Part shown: in pieces, positions 43,583 to 52,756 of the stretch | Layout of the letters: each line of letters starts with the position of its first letter | How positions within the stretch are numbered: position 1 is the stretch's first letter | Source: Vibrio sinaloensis DSM 21326 | GTDB lineage: Bacteria > Pseudomonadota > Gammaproteobacteria > Enterobacterales > Vibrionaceae | Direction of reading: 5' to 3' | Assembly: GCF_000189275.1 (NCBI RefSeq) | Contig: NZ_AEVT01000076.1 | Span: forward strand, 1 to 64,000 | DNA length: 64,000 nucleotides | Notes under the pieces: model-generated | Databases searched by the model: none | Told to the model about the DNA's origin: nothing | The model's input: only the letters and a program-made list of their open reading frames with translations | Made by a program: the position numbers and the translations under genes

Positions 43583-46211
43583 CCCTTCCCCATCACAAAA
43601 CTCGTACTCACCAGAAGTAAAGCGTAACCGAGGTATATCCCCACTCTGGTTGCTGCCTATCTTAACCGTAATTCTCGCCGGTTGGTTGGTATTCAAAGCG
43701 GTTCAAGATGCTGGCCAACGCGTTCAAATCTATTTCTCTGAAGCGTCAGGGTTAATTGCAGGCCGTACAACGATTCGTTATCAAGGTCTAGAAGTGGGCA
43801 TGGTGCGTGACATCAACTTAGCGGAAGACTTGCAAAGTATCTACGTAGACGCCGACATTTACCCTGAAGCAGCAAAGTTACTCACAAAAAATACGCGCTT
43901 CTGGATGGTTAAACCAACAGCGAGTTTGTCTGGCATCTCCGGGCTAGATGCTCTCGTATCAGGGAATTACATTGCCATCGCACCCAGTGATGATGATGCA
44001 GAAGCCGAAACCGTGTTTAAAGCACTTGATCGAGCTCCTTCCGATCTACTTGCCGCTGAAGGCCTAACAATCACTCTTCGCTCTCGAGATTTGGGCGGTG
44101 TTTCTATAGGCTCACAAATTGTTTATCGCAAAATCCCAATTGGTGAAGTTTATAGTTATCAACTCGATGAAAAATCAGAGAACGTTTTAATCAAAGCGGT
44201 AATAAAAGAAGAGTATCGTCACATTATCACTGACGACAGTCGCTTTTGGAATGTCAGTGGTGTGGGTACAAAGATTGGCTTCGACGGCGTGGATGTGCGC
44301 CTGGAAAGCCTTAGTGCGTTGATTGGTGGCTCTATTGCGGTTGACTCACCAGACGGTGGCGAACCGATCGCAGACAACACCGAATTTAGACTTTACCCTG
44401 ACTTAAAAACGGCGGGTCGCGGTATCGCTGTTAAGATCTTACTGCCTGACGACAACAACATTAGCTCTTCAGGTGCGCCTATTATCTATCGTGGCATCGA
44501 AATTGGCCAAATTACGAATTTGCAGCTGAACGAAGGCCGAAAGAACATTATCGCATCAGCTGCCATTCAGCCTGCTTTCAGCGACATGTTAACCTCCGGC
44601 TCACGATTCATCCTCGAAGAAGCCAAGGTTTCATTATCCGGAGTCAAAAACTTAGCGAACTTAGTAAAAGGCAACTTCCTCACTCTAGTACCCGGCGATG
44701 GCGATAAGTCTCGTCACTTTACCGCCATTAGACAAAACGACTTTGATCGCCAACAAGCGCGCTCAGTAGCCGTTCGTTTGGTTTCTGATAACTCATTTGG
44801 CCTCGATAAAGGGGCAAACATTCTTTATAAAGGCATCACCGTTGGCTCAATCGCGAACGTGAAACTGGTTGGGGAAAAAGTTCATATTGAGTCGTTGATC
44901 GACGCAGAGTATGCACACCTCATAAAAGCGAAGAACCGTTTCTTCGTGACTGGCAGTGCCAGCGCTGAGCTTACTGAATCTGGCCTTAATATAAACGTAC
45001 CACCTGCTAAACAGCTTTTAACTGGCTCTATTAGCTTTGTCAGTGAAGGTGATAGCCAAGTAAAACCGCAGTACCGTTTGTATCAAAGTAAATCGTTGGC
45101 CGAACTCGCCAAGTACAACTTATCGGGCTCGACTAAGTTAACCTTGTTCGCCAATGAACTCCCGCCGATCAGTAAAGGGAGCCCTCTTCTCTATCGTAAC
45201 CTTCAAGTTGGCTCTATTTCAGACTTCCATTTGGTTGACGGTGGCGTATTAATTACCGCGAGTATCGAGAACCAATACAAACACTTAGTTACCAATCAAA
45301 CCGTTTTTTGGAATCGTTCAGGGGTTGAAGTCGATGCAGGCTTAGCAGGGATCACTGTGAAAGCGGCACCGATAAAAACGCTCGTCCAAGGTGGCATTGC
45401 ATTTGACTCTCTACCTGGTGTAGACAACAAGCAAAATGACAAGTGGTTGCTGTATAAAGACTTTAAGACGGCACGCAAGTTTGGCCAAGTGATTACTTTA
45501 ACTCTCGACGGAGAAAATACCTTAGCCAAAGGTACAGCCATTAAGTACAACGGCGTTAAAGTGGGTGAAGTGACCTTAGTTACCCCTAATTTCAAACGAA
45601 ATAATGTTGAGATAAAAGCGCGTATCCTACCTGAATACGCTAGCAAGATTGCTACTCAAGGTACTTATTTTTGGTTGGCTAAAGCAGAAGTCAGTTTGAA
45701 TGGGGTCAAAAATCTCGAGAACCTGCTCAGTCAATCGATCAGTGTCGCGCCAACCGATGGCCAACGCCAAACTCAATTTACATTGCATCAATCCTCGAAA
45801 GCTCAGTCTGGAGTTACGTTCACTTTACAAAGTGAATCTCGTGGTTCCGTGACAAAAGGGACACCAGTGCTTTATCGCGAGATGGAAGTCGGCCAAGTTA
45901 CTGAAGTGAAACTTGGCGAGTTTGCCGATCGAGTCATTACTACCATCTCGATTAACTCTGACTACGCTTACCTCGTAAGGCGTAACAGTGTGTTCTGGAA
46001 TACCTCAGGGCTAGATGTCTCTATCGGGATAAGCGGCGCAAATATCAAAGCAGGTACCGTTGATAGCTTGGTTCGCGGTGGTATTACTTTCTCAACACCG
46101 GAGAATAAGCAGCTAGAACCTATTGCGAAACGAGGTCAATCTTTCTACCTCTATCCGCAAGGGGAAGACTCCTGGAAAGAGTGGCGTACAGCGATTCCTA
46201 AACCACAATAA
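43575..46211 (+). CDS. letB: MCE-repeat tunnel protein LetB (YebT)
   Basis: 878 residues, as in E. coli LetB. One N-terminal membrane helix (PLWLLPILTVILAGWLVFKA) and then seven MCE domains, recognisable by repeated FSEASGLIAGRTTIRYQGL, GAPIIYRGIEIGQ, GANILYKGITVGS, GSPLLYRNLQVGS, GTAIKYNGVKVGE and GTPVLYREMEVGQ motifs, each followed by a tripeptide-rich strand with FWxxSG. Stacked hexameric rings form a periplasm-spanning lipid tunnel. Translationally coupled to letA. Confidence 0.95.
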   Translation: MSNPSPSQNSYSPEVKRNRGISPLWLLPILTVILAGWLVFKAVQDAGQRVQIYFSEASGLIAGRTTIRYQGLEVGMVRDINLAEDLQSIYVDADIYPEAAKLLTKNTRFWMVKPTASLSGISGLDALVSGNYIAIAPSDDDAEAETVFKALDRAPSDLLAAEGLTITLRSRDLGGVSIGSQIVYRKIPIGEVYSYQLDEKSENVLIKAVIKEEYRHIITDDSRFWNVSGVGTKIGFDGVDVRLESLSALIGGSIAVDSPDGGEPIADNTEFRLYPDLKTAGRGIAVKILLPDDNNISSSGAPIIYRGIEIGQITNLQLNEGRKNIIASAAIQPAFSDMLTSGSRFILEEAKVSLSGVKNLANLVKGNFLTLVPGDGDKSRHFTAIRQNDFDRQQARSVAVRLVSDNSFGLDKGANILYKGITVGSIANVKLVGEKVHIESLIDAEYAHLIKAKNRFFVTGSASAELTESGLNINVPPAKQLLTGSISFVSEGDSQVKPQYRLYQSKSLAELAKYNLSGSTKLTLFANELPPISKGSPLLYRNLQVGSISDFHLVDGGVLITASIENQYKHLVTNQTVFWNRSGVEVDAGLAGITVKAAPIKTLVQGGIAFDSLPGVDNKQNDKWLLYKDFKTARKFGQVITLTLDGENTLAKGTAIKYNGVKVGEVTLVTPNFKRNNVEIKARILPEYASKIATQGTYFWLAKAEVSLNGVKNLENLLSQSISVAPTDGQRQTQFTLHQSSKAQSGVTFTLQSESRGSVTKGTPVLYREMEVGQVTEVKLGEFADRVITTISINSDYAYLVRRNSVFWNTSGLDVSIGISGANIKAGTVDSLVRGGITFSTPENKQLEPIAKRGQSFYLYPQGEDSWKEWRTAIPKPQ

Positions 46212-46222
46212 TATCGACCATA

Positions 46223-46246
46223 AAACGCAGCCTAATCGCTGCGTTT
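46223..46246 (+). terminator. letAB terminator
   Basis: AAACGCAGC / GCTGCGTTT 9-bp stem with 6-nt loop and T-run, 11 nt past the letB stop and before rsmF. Confidence 0.8.
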
Positions 46247-46299
46247 TTTTATTGAATTCGTTATAATCCCTGCCCCGAAACATCTCTAGAGAAAAGACA

Positions 46300-47724
46300 T
46301 TGCACGCTAACGTTTATCTACCTCAGGCCTTCTTAGACGAAATGGCAGCTATACTCCCAGACACTTTGAATATGGAAGACTTTATTGCCGCGTGCCAACG
46401 TCCACTGCGAAAAAGTATTAGGGTTAATACGCTCAAAATATCCATCGATGACTTCCTCTCCAGAGCGGCGGAGAAAAACTGGGTATTGAGCCCTGTACCA
46501 TGGTGTCCTGAGGGTTTTTGGATAGAAGCCGATGAGAGTAGCGTTCCATTAGGCAATACTGCTGAGCATATGTCGGGCTTATTCTATATACAAGAAGCCA
46601 GCTCAATGATGCCCGTATCCGCTTTGTTCTTAAGCTCTGAAGACGAGTTTACCAGTGTTCTAGACATGGCTGCTGCTCCGGGCTCAAAGACGACTCAGAT
46701 TGCAGCAAAAATGGGGAACGACGGTGTGCTGGTGGCGAATGAGTTCTCTTCGAGCCGCGTAAAAGTTCTCCATGCAAACATCGAAAGATGTGGCGTACGA
46801 AATACCGTACTGAGTAACTATGATGGTCGCGTGTTCGGAGGCTGGCTACCTGAGCAGTTTGAGGCAGTACTTATTGATGCTCCCTGCTCTGGCGAAGGTA
46901 CCGTCCGTAAAGATGCCGATGCAATGAAGAACTGGACTAAGTCTTCCGTCATCGAAATATCTGAAACTCAGAAAGATCTTATCGAGAGCGCATTTCACGC
47001 ATTAAAGGTCGGCGGTAGCATGGTTTACTCTACCTGTACTCTGAGCATCGAAGAAAATCAGCAAGTTTGCCATCATCTCAAACAAACATTCGGAGATGCC
47101 GTCGAGTTCCAATCATTAGCAGGCCTCTTCCCAGATGCAGAGAAATCGCTCACTCCGGAGGGCTTTTTGCACATATTCCCGCAAACTTATGACTGTGAGG
47201 GCTTTTTTGTTGCTCGAATCAAAAAGTGCGCAGCAGCAACTCCACCAAAAGTGAAAAAGCGCTTGGGTAAGTTTCCATTTGAGAAAGCGAACGCGAAAAC
47301 CCAGCAAGACATAGCAAGTCACCTCCAGCAGAGCTTGAGTATCGAGCTTCCTGAAGACAGCACCATCTGGCTAAGAGACAACGACGTGTGGCTGTTCCCT
47401 AACGCACTTGAACCTATGTTGAGCGAGTTTAAGTTCTCCCGAATGGGAATTAAGATTGCCGAAGCACACAAAAAAGGATATCGATGGCAACATCAAGTCG
47501 CAACAGCACTGGCAACAGGCAATGAAGATTGCTGTGTCGAACTTTCGGTGGACGATGCGCGCGAATGGTATATGGGCCGAGATGTGCGACCAGCAAACAT
47601 TTCAGGTAAAGGCGAAGTGATTGTAAAACATAACAATGATGTTATTGGTCTAGGAAAATGGGTAGGAAATAGAATTAAGAATGGCCTGCCTAGAGAGCTG
47701 GTAAGAGACAAAAACCTGTTTTAA
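46300..47724 (+). CDS. rsmF: 16S rRNA m5C1407 methyltransferase RsmF
   Basis: 474 residues; E. coli RsmF has 479. Motifs LDMAAAPGSKTTQIAAKM (SAM site), the catalytic-site cysteines in DAPCSGEGTVRKDADAM and YSTCTLSIEENQ, plus the C-terminal PUA-like region. Starts with TTG (46300), giving MHANVYLPQAFLDEM, which matches the family N-terminus; no better start was seen. Order letAB-rsmF is conserved. Confidence 0.94.
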   Translation: MHANVYLPQAFLDEMAAILPDTLNMEDFIAACQRPLRKSIRVNTLKISIDDFLSRAAEKNWVLSPVPWCPEGFWIEADESSVPLGNTAEHMSGLFYIQEASSMMPVSALFLSSEDEFTSVLDMAAAPGSKTTQIAAKMGNDGVLVANEFSSSRVKVLHANIERCGVRNTVLSNYDGRVFGGWLPEQFEAVLIDAPCSGEGTVRKDADAMKNWTKSSVIEISETQKDLIESAFHALKVGGSMVYSTCTLSIEENQQVCHHLKQTFGDAVEFQSLAGLFPDAEKSLTPEGFLHIFPQTYDCEGFFVARIKKCAAATPPKVKKRLGKFPFEKANAKTQQDIASHLQQSLSIELPEDSTIWLRDNDVWLFPNALEPMLSEFKFSRMGIKIAEAHKKGYRWQHQVATALATGNEDCCVELSVDDAREWYMGRDVRPANISGKGEVIVKHNNDVIGLGKWVGNRIKNGLPRELVRDKNLF

Positions 47725-47781
47725 TGCCTAATCCTATAGTATGAAATTCTTTACTTGTCTGGCTAACTCACCACGATGCAC

Positions 47782-47787
47782 TACACT
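47782..47787 (+). promoter_or_regulatory. sigma-S-type -10 element for SdsR
   Basis: TACACT inside CTACACTT, close to the sigma-S preferred CTATACT, about 7 nt before the predicted 5' end of the small RNA. No clear -35, as usual for sigma-S promoters. Confidence 0.55.
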
Positions 47788-47791
47788 TTAG

Positions 47792-47885
47792 ATTAAGAAT
47801 GATAATGCCTCTCATATAGTTAGCGCAGGCTCTGTAGGAGCCATTCCCCTAGGCCCAAAGCAGGATGAGCTTTGGGCCATTTTTT
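47792..47885 (+). ncRNA. sdsR: SdsR (RyeB) small RNA
   Basis: The 3' two-thirds matches E. coli SdsR as I remember it: AGCGCA, a short GGCTC/GAGCC hairpin, single-stranded ATT-CCCC (ATTTCCC in E. coli), then a terminator stem GGCCCAAAGC / GCTTTGGGCC (47852-47861 and 47869-47878) whose loop AGGATGA echoes the E. coli loop, then six T. Preceded by a sigma-S-like -10. It follows rsmF; in E. coli sdsR is also a few genes from rsmF. SdsR is a stationary-phase RNA that represses porins (such as ompD in Salmonella) and mutS. Its terminator also closes rsmF transcription. Confidence 0.78.
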
Positions 47886-47902
47886 GACTAAAAGGGATTA
47901 AC

Positions 47903-48736
47903 TCACGCTAATCGAATTCCATCCTTTTCAATCGTTATCTTACCTTGCTTGTACAAACCACCTATCGACTTTTTGAATGTGCCTTTACTGGTACGAAAAG
48001 CAGAAAAGATGGCTTCAGGTGACGACTTATCGTTAAGCGGCAAAAAGCCCCCTTTCTTCTCTAACAGTTCAATAATTTTTTCACTCAGGTCATCCATCTT
48101 AGCCACACCGACTTTTTGTAGCGACAGATCGATTTTGCCATCTTCACGAACTGATTTGATGTAGCCTTTCAATCGTTTACCGATAAACAGTTTACCAAAT
48201 ACGTCTGATTTGAAGATCATCCCCCAGTGCTGACCTTCAACAATCGCCTTGTAACCTAAATCACTGCGTTCAGCGATGATAAGGTCTACTTGCTGGTTAC
48301 GTTGATAGGTAGCAGGTGTTTTATCTAGCAATTTATTGAACTTCGTTGTACCGACAATACGTCCAGAGGCTTTATCTGTATAGACGTACACCAAGACGTT
48401 TTGGCCTTCGCTAAAGCGTGCTCTTTGCTCGCTAAATGGAATGAGTAAATCTTTTTCTTTGATTCCCCAACTCGCAAATGCACCAGTGCTGTTTACGCCT
48501 TCAATTTTCATCAGGCCCCATTCACCCACTTGAGCAATCGGAGTTTCGGTTGTTGCGACGAGCTGATTGTCAGAGTCAAAGTATAAAAAAGCGTCGAGGA
48601 AATCCCCAACGTTAGCCCCTTCAGGTACATGACGATTTGGCAGTAAGGCCGTACCGTAATCTCCAGCATCCAGAAATAGGCCAAAATCGGCTTTTTTTAC
48701 AACTTCTAAGTGGTTAATCTGACCAACTTTAATCAT
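47903..48736 (-). CDS. CvfB-like S1 RNA-binding protein
   Basis: 277 residues. Three S1-type RNA-binding domains in series (MIKVGQINHLEVVKKADFGLF, GVNSTGAFASWGIKEKDLLI, RSDLGYKAIVEGQHWGMIF) and a C-terminal winged helix (EAIFSAFRTSKGTFKKSIGGLYKQGK in two parts), the layout of CvfB/YitL. Likely a translation or virulence regulator; in Staphylococcus CvfB affects virulence genes. Convergent with sdsR. Confidence 0.88.
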   Translation of the reverse strand: MIKVGQINHLEVVKKADFGLFLDAGDYGTALLPNRHVPEGANVGDFLDAFLYFDSDNQLVATTETPIAQVGEWGLMKIEGVNSTGAFASWGIKEKDLLIPFSEQRARFSEGQNVLVYVYTDKASGRIVGTTKFNKLLDKTPATYQRNQQVDLIIAERSDLGYKAIVEGQHWGMIFKSDVFGKLFIGKRLKGYIKSVREDGKIDLSLQKVGVAKMDDLSEKIIELLEKKGGFLPLNDKSSPEAIFSAFRTSKGTFKKSIGGLYKQGKITIEKDGIRLA

Positions 48737-48824
48737 TTCAACTGTCTCTTGTTAAATTTGCGGTGATTATAGCGAATCTCTGTTATGCTTGCGCCAGTTA
48801 TTCCAACTTTTTTAGGAGCTTTCC

Positions 48825-50210
48825 TTGATTACCGTTGATAAGCAGGACGGCATCACTTTAAAAGTCTCTCATGCAATGGCATCCACCAAGAAGTCAACTC
48901 TTGACCTCTACTTTTTCGTCCCGGGCGAACTGGGATTATCTTCAGATGTACTTAAAGAAAGCGAGTTTTATTACGAGTCACTGATTCAAAAACGCGCCTA
49001 CTACAGTGATCAGACACTTTTACCCTTAGTGCATAGTCGTCTAGCCAAGCGAGGACGTTTATCCTCGACTCAATATCGCGTCAGCTTGAGCTTGTTCGCT
49101 TATCAATACGTTATCGCGTTGGACAAAGCCGTCAATCAACTCAACAAACACAATACCGAATCCGTGACGACTGATGAAGTGGATGACGTTATCGATCTGG
49201 CATTGGACATTCTCAAGAAGTTACGCCGAGGCGTGCCATATGAAGAGGGGTTGAAACGGTATTACGCGAACATTGATAACTACTTATCTTGGTACACCGG
49301 TCAAAGATTAATGTCTCTTGTTGCCCATATGCCTCGTGAAGGCGATTATAAAAGTGTCAAAGAAAGCTTGTTGGCAATCGTCGAAAAAGAAGCCGCACAC
49401 CGAAAACTCAACAACTATAATTCGAAAAATGTACGTGACGATGTCACGCGGCTGAGTAACAAAATGCGACTGCTCAGGCGTCTCATCGAACATCCGGTCG
49501 TACTACAGGAAAAAACACAATCTCTTGGCAGTAATATGCAACGTGCAGTAAAAGGGGGAGCAACTGGCTTTGTTATGGTCTTTGTGACCATTGCTGCAAT
49601 CTTAGCGCGAGATTACTGGGGAGAAATTACCGTTTCCTTCATTATTTTGATGTCGTTCGTCTACGCTTTGCGCGAGATCTTTAAAGATGATTTAAGAGAT
49701 GTCTTGTGGCGTTGGTTACGTAAAGGTCGACCAAAATGGCGCAAGTTATATCTAGACCCAACGACTAAAAAAGCAGTGGGCCAAAAGCTCGAATGGCTCG
49801 ATTACAAAGCGCTAGATAAACTTCCAGATCGCATTAAAAACATACGCAAAAAGCGTGTGGTTCAGCGTGAAGAAAGTGTTCTCCATTATCGCTCAGCAGT
49901 AGAGATGTCGACGTCCAAGTTTATGAGTGGTTATGAAGAAACAAGAGAGTCCCTCTTGATTAGCATGCGGCCATTAATGCGCTTGATGGACAAGGGTTCA
50001 AACAAGATTTACACCTTAAACAACAATCAAGTCAGTAAAGAGTCTGTTGAAAAGCGCCACTTGATTAACTTGATTGTGAAAGAGAACAACCATAACGCTG
50101 AACCTAACTATTACCGTTGGAAGATAGTGCTTAACCGCAGCAAAATTGTCGCACTCGAACAAATTGATGTAAAACCGGTTAGCCACCCTTTTTCTTCAGT
50201 GACAGAGTAA
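48825..50210 (+). CDS. Conserved Vibrio membrane-associated protein, 461 aa
   Basis: Starts at TTG 48825, decided by AGGAG six nt upstream. The N-terminal 235 residues are soluble and basic; two membrane helices (about 245-285: FVMVFVTIAAILARDYW and VSFIILMSFVYALREIF) follow, then a long basic helical region and a beta-rich C-terminus (YRWKIVLNRSKIVALEQI). No enzyme motif. An exact matS site is inside. The 3' end overlaps the DUF4442 gene by 32 nt, tail to tail. Function unknown. Confidence 0.7.
   Translation: MITVDKQDGITLKVSHAMASTKKSTLDLYFFVPGELGLSSDVLKESEFYYESLIQKRAYYSDQTLLPLVHSRLAKRGRLSSTQYRVSLSLFAYQYVIALDKAVNQLNKHNTESVTTDEVDDVIDLALDILKKLRRGVPYEEGLKRYYANIDNYLSWYTGQRLMSLVAHMPREGDYKSVKESLLAIVEKEAAHRKLNNYNSKNVRDDVTRLSNKMRLLRRLIEHPVVLQEKTQSLGSNMQRAVKGGATGFVMVFVTIAAILARDYWGEITVSFIILMSFVYALREIFKDDLRDVLWRWLRKGRPKWRKLYLDPTTKKAVGQKLEWLDYKALDKLPDRIKNIRKKRVVQREESVLHYRSAVEMSTSKFMSGYEETRESLLISMRPLMRLMDKGSNKIYTLNNNQVSKESVEKRHLINLIVKENNHNAEPNYYRWKIVLNRSKIVALEQIDVKPVSHPFSSVTE
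49435..49447. other. matS site (within the 461-aa membrane protein gene)
   Basis: GTGACGATGTCAC, exact MatP consensus match. Confidence 0.8.
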
Positions 50211-50673
50211 GGAAAAACTCCGCCATTGGTTCTTCACCATGAAGTGATGGACAAATGGCGGTTATTTTTACCGCTTTATTAACGCGCTCACCCGTCCTAA
50301 ACGTTTCGTCGAGCATCTCATCAATGAGCTTTCCATCGGTACAAATAAAGTGCACATCTTCCTCTGGTCTTTTTAGAAACTGCCCTTCCACCGCTTTAAA
50401 CGCTAAAGAGACTTGCTTACCTCTCTCTTGAGCTTTACTCATCGCCATGAAACCACCCGCAACATCCGCGCCCACGGCTAACACACCAAAGTACATACTG
50501 TTGAGATGATTTTTGGTTTTCCTCTTTAACGGGATTTTAATCTCTACTCTTTCACTGTCTAGTGTGAGGATTTTCGGACGACATAGCCAAATAAGCGGAA
50601 CTTTAAAAAAACCAAACCAATTAAGGTAGAAGTTGGCTTTAGCGATTGGAGATAACATAGACTGGTCCGACAA
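50179..50673 (-). CDS. DUF4442 hot-dog-fold protein (putative thioesterase)
   Basis: 164 residues. Central KNHLNSMYFGVLAVGADVAG resembles the N-x-S/G active-site helix of hot-dog thioesterases, and VHFICTDGKLIDEMLDETFR the second strand region, as in DUF4442/YiiD C-terminal-like enzymes. Likely hydrolyses an acyl-CoA or acyl-ACP; substrate unknown. Its last 32 nt overlap the end of the opposing gene. Confidence 0.75.
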   Translation of the reverse strand: MSDQSMLSPIAKANFYLNWFGFFKVPLIWLCRPKILTLDSERVEIKIPLKRKTKNHLNSMYFGVLAVGADVAGGFMAMSKAQERGKQVSLAFKAVEGQFLKRPEEDVHFICTDGKLIDEMLDETFRTGERVNKAVKITAICPSLHGEEPMAEFFLTLSLKKKGG

Positions 50674-51157
50674 GATTAATGGTCATACCAGTTCATAACG
50701 AACCGCATTTAAAGTCAACATTTTGTTAACAACCACCTCAACATTAGTGACGCCGCATACATTTTTAGTGACAATGTAACGCAACCCTCACTACCAGTAA
50801 ATCGACGACACACTTGAATACCCACCGACTTGTTTGGTTAAAGCGCACTGAGCACACGAGTGCGCAAACGTTGCCTCAGAGTTTGAGAATGCATAACACG
50901 ACATCTCTCGCATTCAGTCTTGTGAAAACTAGAAAATGGCTAAGCTTCTGCTGAAACAGTGAAAACTCGCAGAAAACGCTTTTTTCATTCATGTTCTCTA
51001 CTAAAGAACCGAGTAACTTTCAGCATATTTAGCCACTGATTTGGACTAACTACGCACTTTTCCATCTGTGCAATATCAAGATTCTAGATAAGTGGTTTAT
51101 TCCTTGCAGCGTTTCCGTTATCTTTAGCGCTTCGCAATAAAAAGAACAGGCTATGGT
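50674..51157. other. Intergenic region before the DAHP synthase gene
   Basis: 484 bp without a convincing gene. A 21-codon open frame MHNTTSLAFSLVKTRKWLSF (near 50890) has one Trp and two Phe but lacks a clear attenuator after it, and no good TrpR or TyrR operator was seen. The region probably contains a long leader for the aro gene. Confidence 0.4.
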
Positions 51158-52210
51158 ATGCCACTCAAAACCGATGAATTAAGAACCCAACCACTGGGTC
51201 CAATGCCGACACCGGCAGAGCTTGGGAGCGCACACCCTATTACTGACGATGTTGCAGAACGCATTGCCGAGTCTCGTCGTCAAATTGAAAAGATTCTTGT
51301 TGGTCAAGATGATCGCTTACTTGTGATCGTTGGCCCATGCTCTGTGCACGACACAGACGCCGCTTTAGATTACGCACAGCGCCTTGCTAAAGTTCAAGAG
51401 AAGCACAAGGATGAGCTGTTCGTGGTAATGCGAACTTACTTCGAAAAACCACGTACAGTGGTGGGTTGGAAAGGTTTGATTACCGACCCTAACCTAGATG
51501 GTTCGTATGCGTTAGAAGCGGGCCTAAATAAAGCACGTAAATTATTGCTCGACATCAATAAGTTGGGCCTAGCGACAGCGACTGAGTTTTTAGACATGAT
51601 CACTGGCCAGTACATTGCTGACCTGATCACTTGGGGCGCAATTGGTGCTCGTACAACCGAATCACAGATCCACCGTGAAATGGCTTCAGCCTTGTCATGC
51701 CCTGTTGGTTTTAAAAACGGTACCAATGGCAACATCAAAATTGCTATTGATGCAATTCGTGCGTCACAAGCTTCGCACTACTTTTACTCACCTGATAAGA
51801 ATGGGCGAATGACGGTTTACCGCACTAGTGGTAATCCATATGGTCACGTTATTCTCCGTGGTGGTGATAAAGGCCCTAACTTCGACCAGGCTTCTGTCAA
51901 CGCAGCTTGTGAGCAACTTGCCGAAGTTGGGTTACCTCAGCGTCTCGTCGTAGACTTTAGCCATGCAAACTGTCAAAAACAGCACCGCAAGCAAATTGAT
52001 GTAGCCAAAGACATTTGCGAGCAAATCAAGTCAGGCAAGAACCAAGTGGCTGGTATTATGGCGGAAAGCTTTATTATTGAAGGCAATCAGCCAATGGATG
52101 ACATCAACAACCTGACTTATGGCCAGTCAATTACTGACCCTTGCTTAAGTTGGGAAGACACTGAGCACATGCTAGAACTGCTTGCAGACGCAGTGAAGTC
52201 GCGTAATTAG
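51158..52210 (+). CDS. aroH: 3-deoxy-7-phosphoheptulonate synthase, AroH-like
   Basis: 350 residues, class I DAHP synthase. LLVIVGPCSVHD, MRTYFEKPRTVVGWKGLI, GAIGARTTESQIHREMASAL, GNPYGHVILRGGDKGPN and VVDFSHANCQKQHRKQ are conserved. Sequence near SPDKNGRMTVYRTSGNPYGH and NCQKQHRKQ is closer to E. coli AroH (Trp-sensitive) than AroG, from memory. Joins phosphoenolpyruvate and erythrose 4-phosphate as the first shikimate step. Which amino acid inhibits it is not settled by sequence. Confidence 0.9.
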   Translation: MPLKTDELRTQPLGPMPTPAELGSAHPITDDVAERIAESRRQIEKILVGQDDRLLVIVGPCSVHDTDAALDYAQRLAKVQEKHKDELFVVMRTYFEKPRTVVGWKGLITDPNLDGSYALEAGLNKARKLLLDINKLGLATATEFLDMITGQYIADLITWGAIGARTTESQIHREMASALSCPVGFKNGTNGNIKIAIDAIRASQASHYFYSPDKNGRMTVYRTSGNPYGHVILRGGDKGPNFDQASVNAACEQLAEVGLPQRLVVDFSHANCQKQHRKQIDVAKDICEQIKSGKNQVAGIMAESFIIEGNQPMDDINNLTYGQSITDPCLSWEDTEHMLELLADAVKSRN

Positions 52211-52228
52211 AATTCAGGAGTATTTGTA

Positions 52229-52714
52229 ATGCCATCATTTGATATTGTGTCTGAAATCGACACCGTTGAACTACGCAATGCCGTTGACAACGCGTCACGT
52301 GAATTGTCAACTCGCTTTGATTTTCGTGGTGTTCAAGCTTCGTTTGAGCTGCAAAAAGATGAGTCAGTTCGCATGAATGCCGAGGGCGAGTTTCAGCTAA
52401 AGCAGATGCGTGACATTCTGCGTGGAAACTTGGCTAAACGAGGTGTTGACGCAAATGCCATGGAAGCGAAGCCCGAAGAGGCCACTGGCAAAAACTGGCA
52501 TCAAATAGTCTTATTCAAGCAAGGCATCGAAACGCCTATGGCGAAGAAGATCGTAAAGCTTATTAAAGACAAGAAGATGAAAGTTCAAGCCTCTATTCAA
52601 GGTGAAAAAGTCCGTGTTACTGGTAAAAAACGCGATGACCTACAAGCTGTGATTTCTTTAATCCGAGAAGCAGAACTAGGGCAACCGTTCCAATACGAAA
52701 ACTTCCGCGACTAG
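52229..52714 (+). CDS. YajQ-family nucleotide-binding protein
   Basis: 161 residues, full family length. N-terminus [20 protein letters not shown], central [12 protein letters not shown] and C-terminal [20 protein letters not shown] fit the two-domain YajQ fold. Members bind cyclic di-GMP or nucleotides and act as signal receptors in some bacteria. It follows aroH by 18 nt with an AGGAG site, so the two may be co-transcribed. Confidence 0.92.
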   Translation: MPSFDIVSEIDTVELRNAVDNASRELSTRFDFRGVQASFELQKDESVRMNAEGEFQLKQMRDILRGNLAKRGVDANAMEAKPEEATGKNWHQIVLFKQGIETPMAKKIVKLIKDKKMKVQASIQGEKVRVTGKKRDDLQAVISLIREAELGQPFQYENFRD

Positions 52715-52731
52715 TTTATCCAGTATTAAAA

Positions 52732-52751
52732 AACCCGCCGAAAAGCGGGTT
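52732..52751. terminator. Bidirectional terminator yajQ / siroheme gene
   Basis: AACCCGC / GCGGGTT stem with 6-nt loop, A-run on the left and T-run on the right, placed between two convergent genes. Confidence 0.85.
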
Positions 52752-52756
52752 TTTTA

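Noticed and set aside
50890-50960. Leader peptide with attenuator before the DAHP synthase gene
   Set aside because: One Trp codon and two Phe codons without a run, and no alternative stem or U-run terminator after it.
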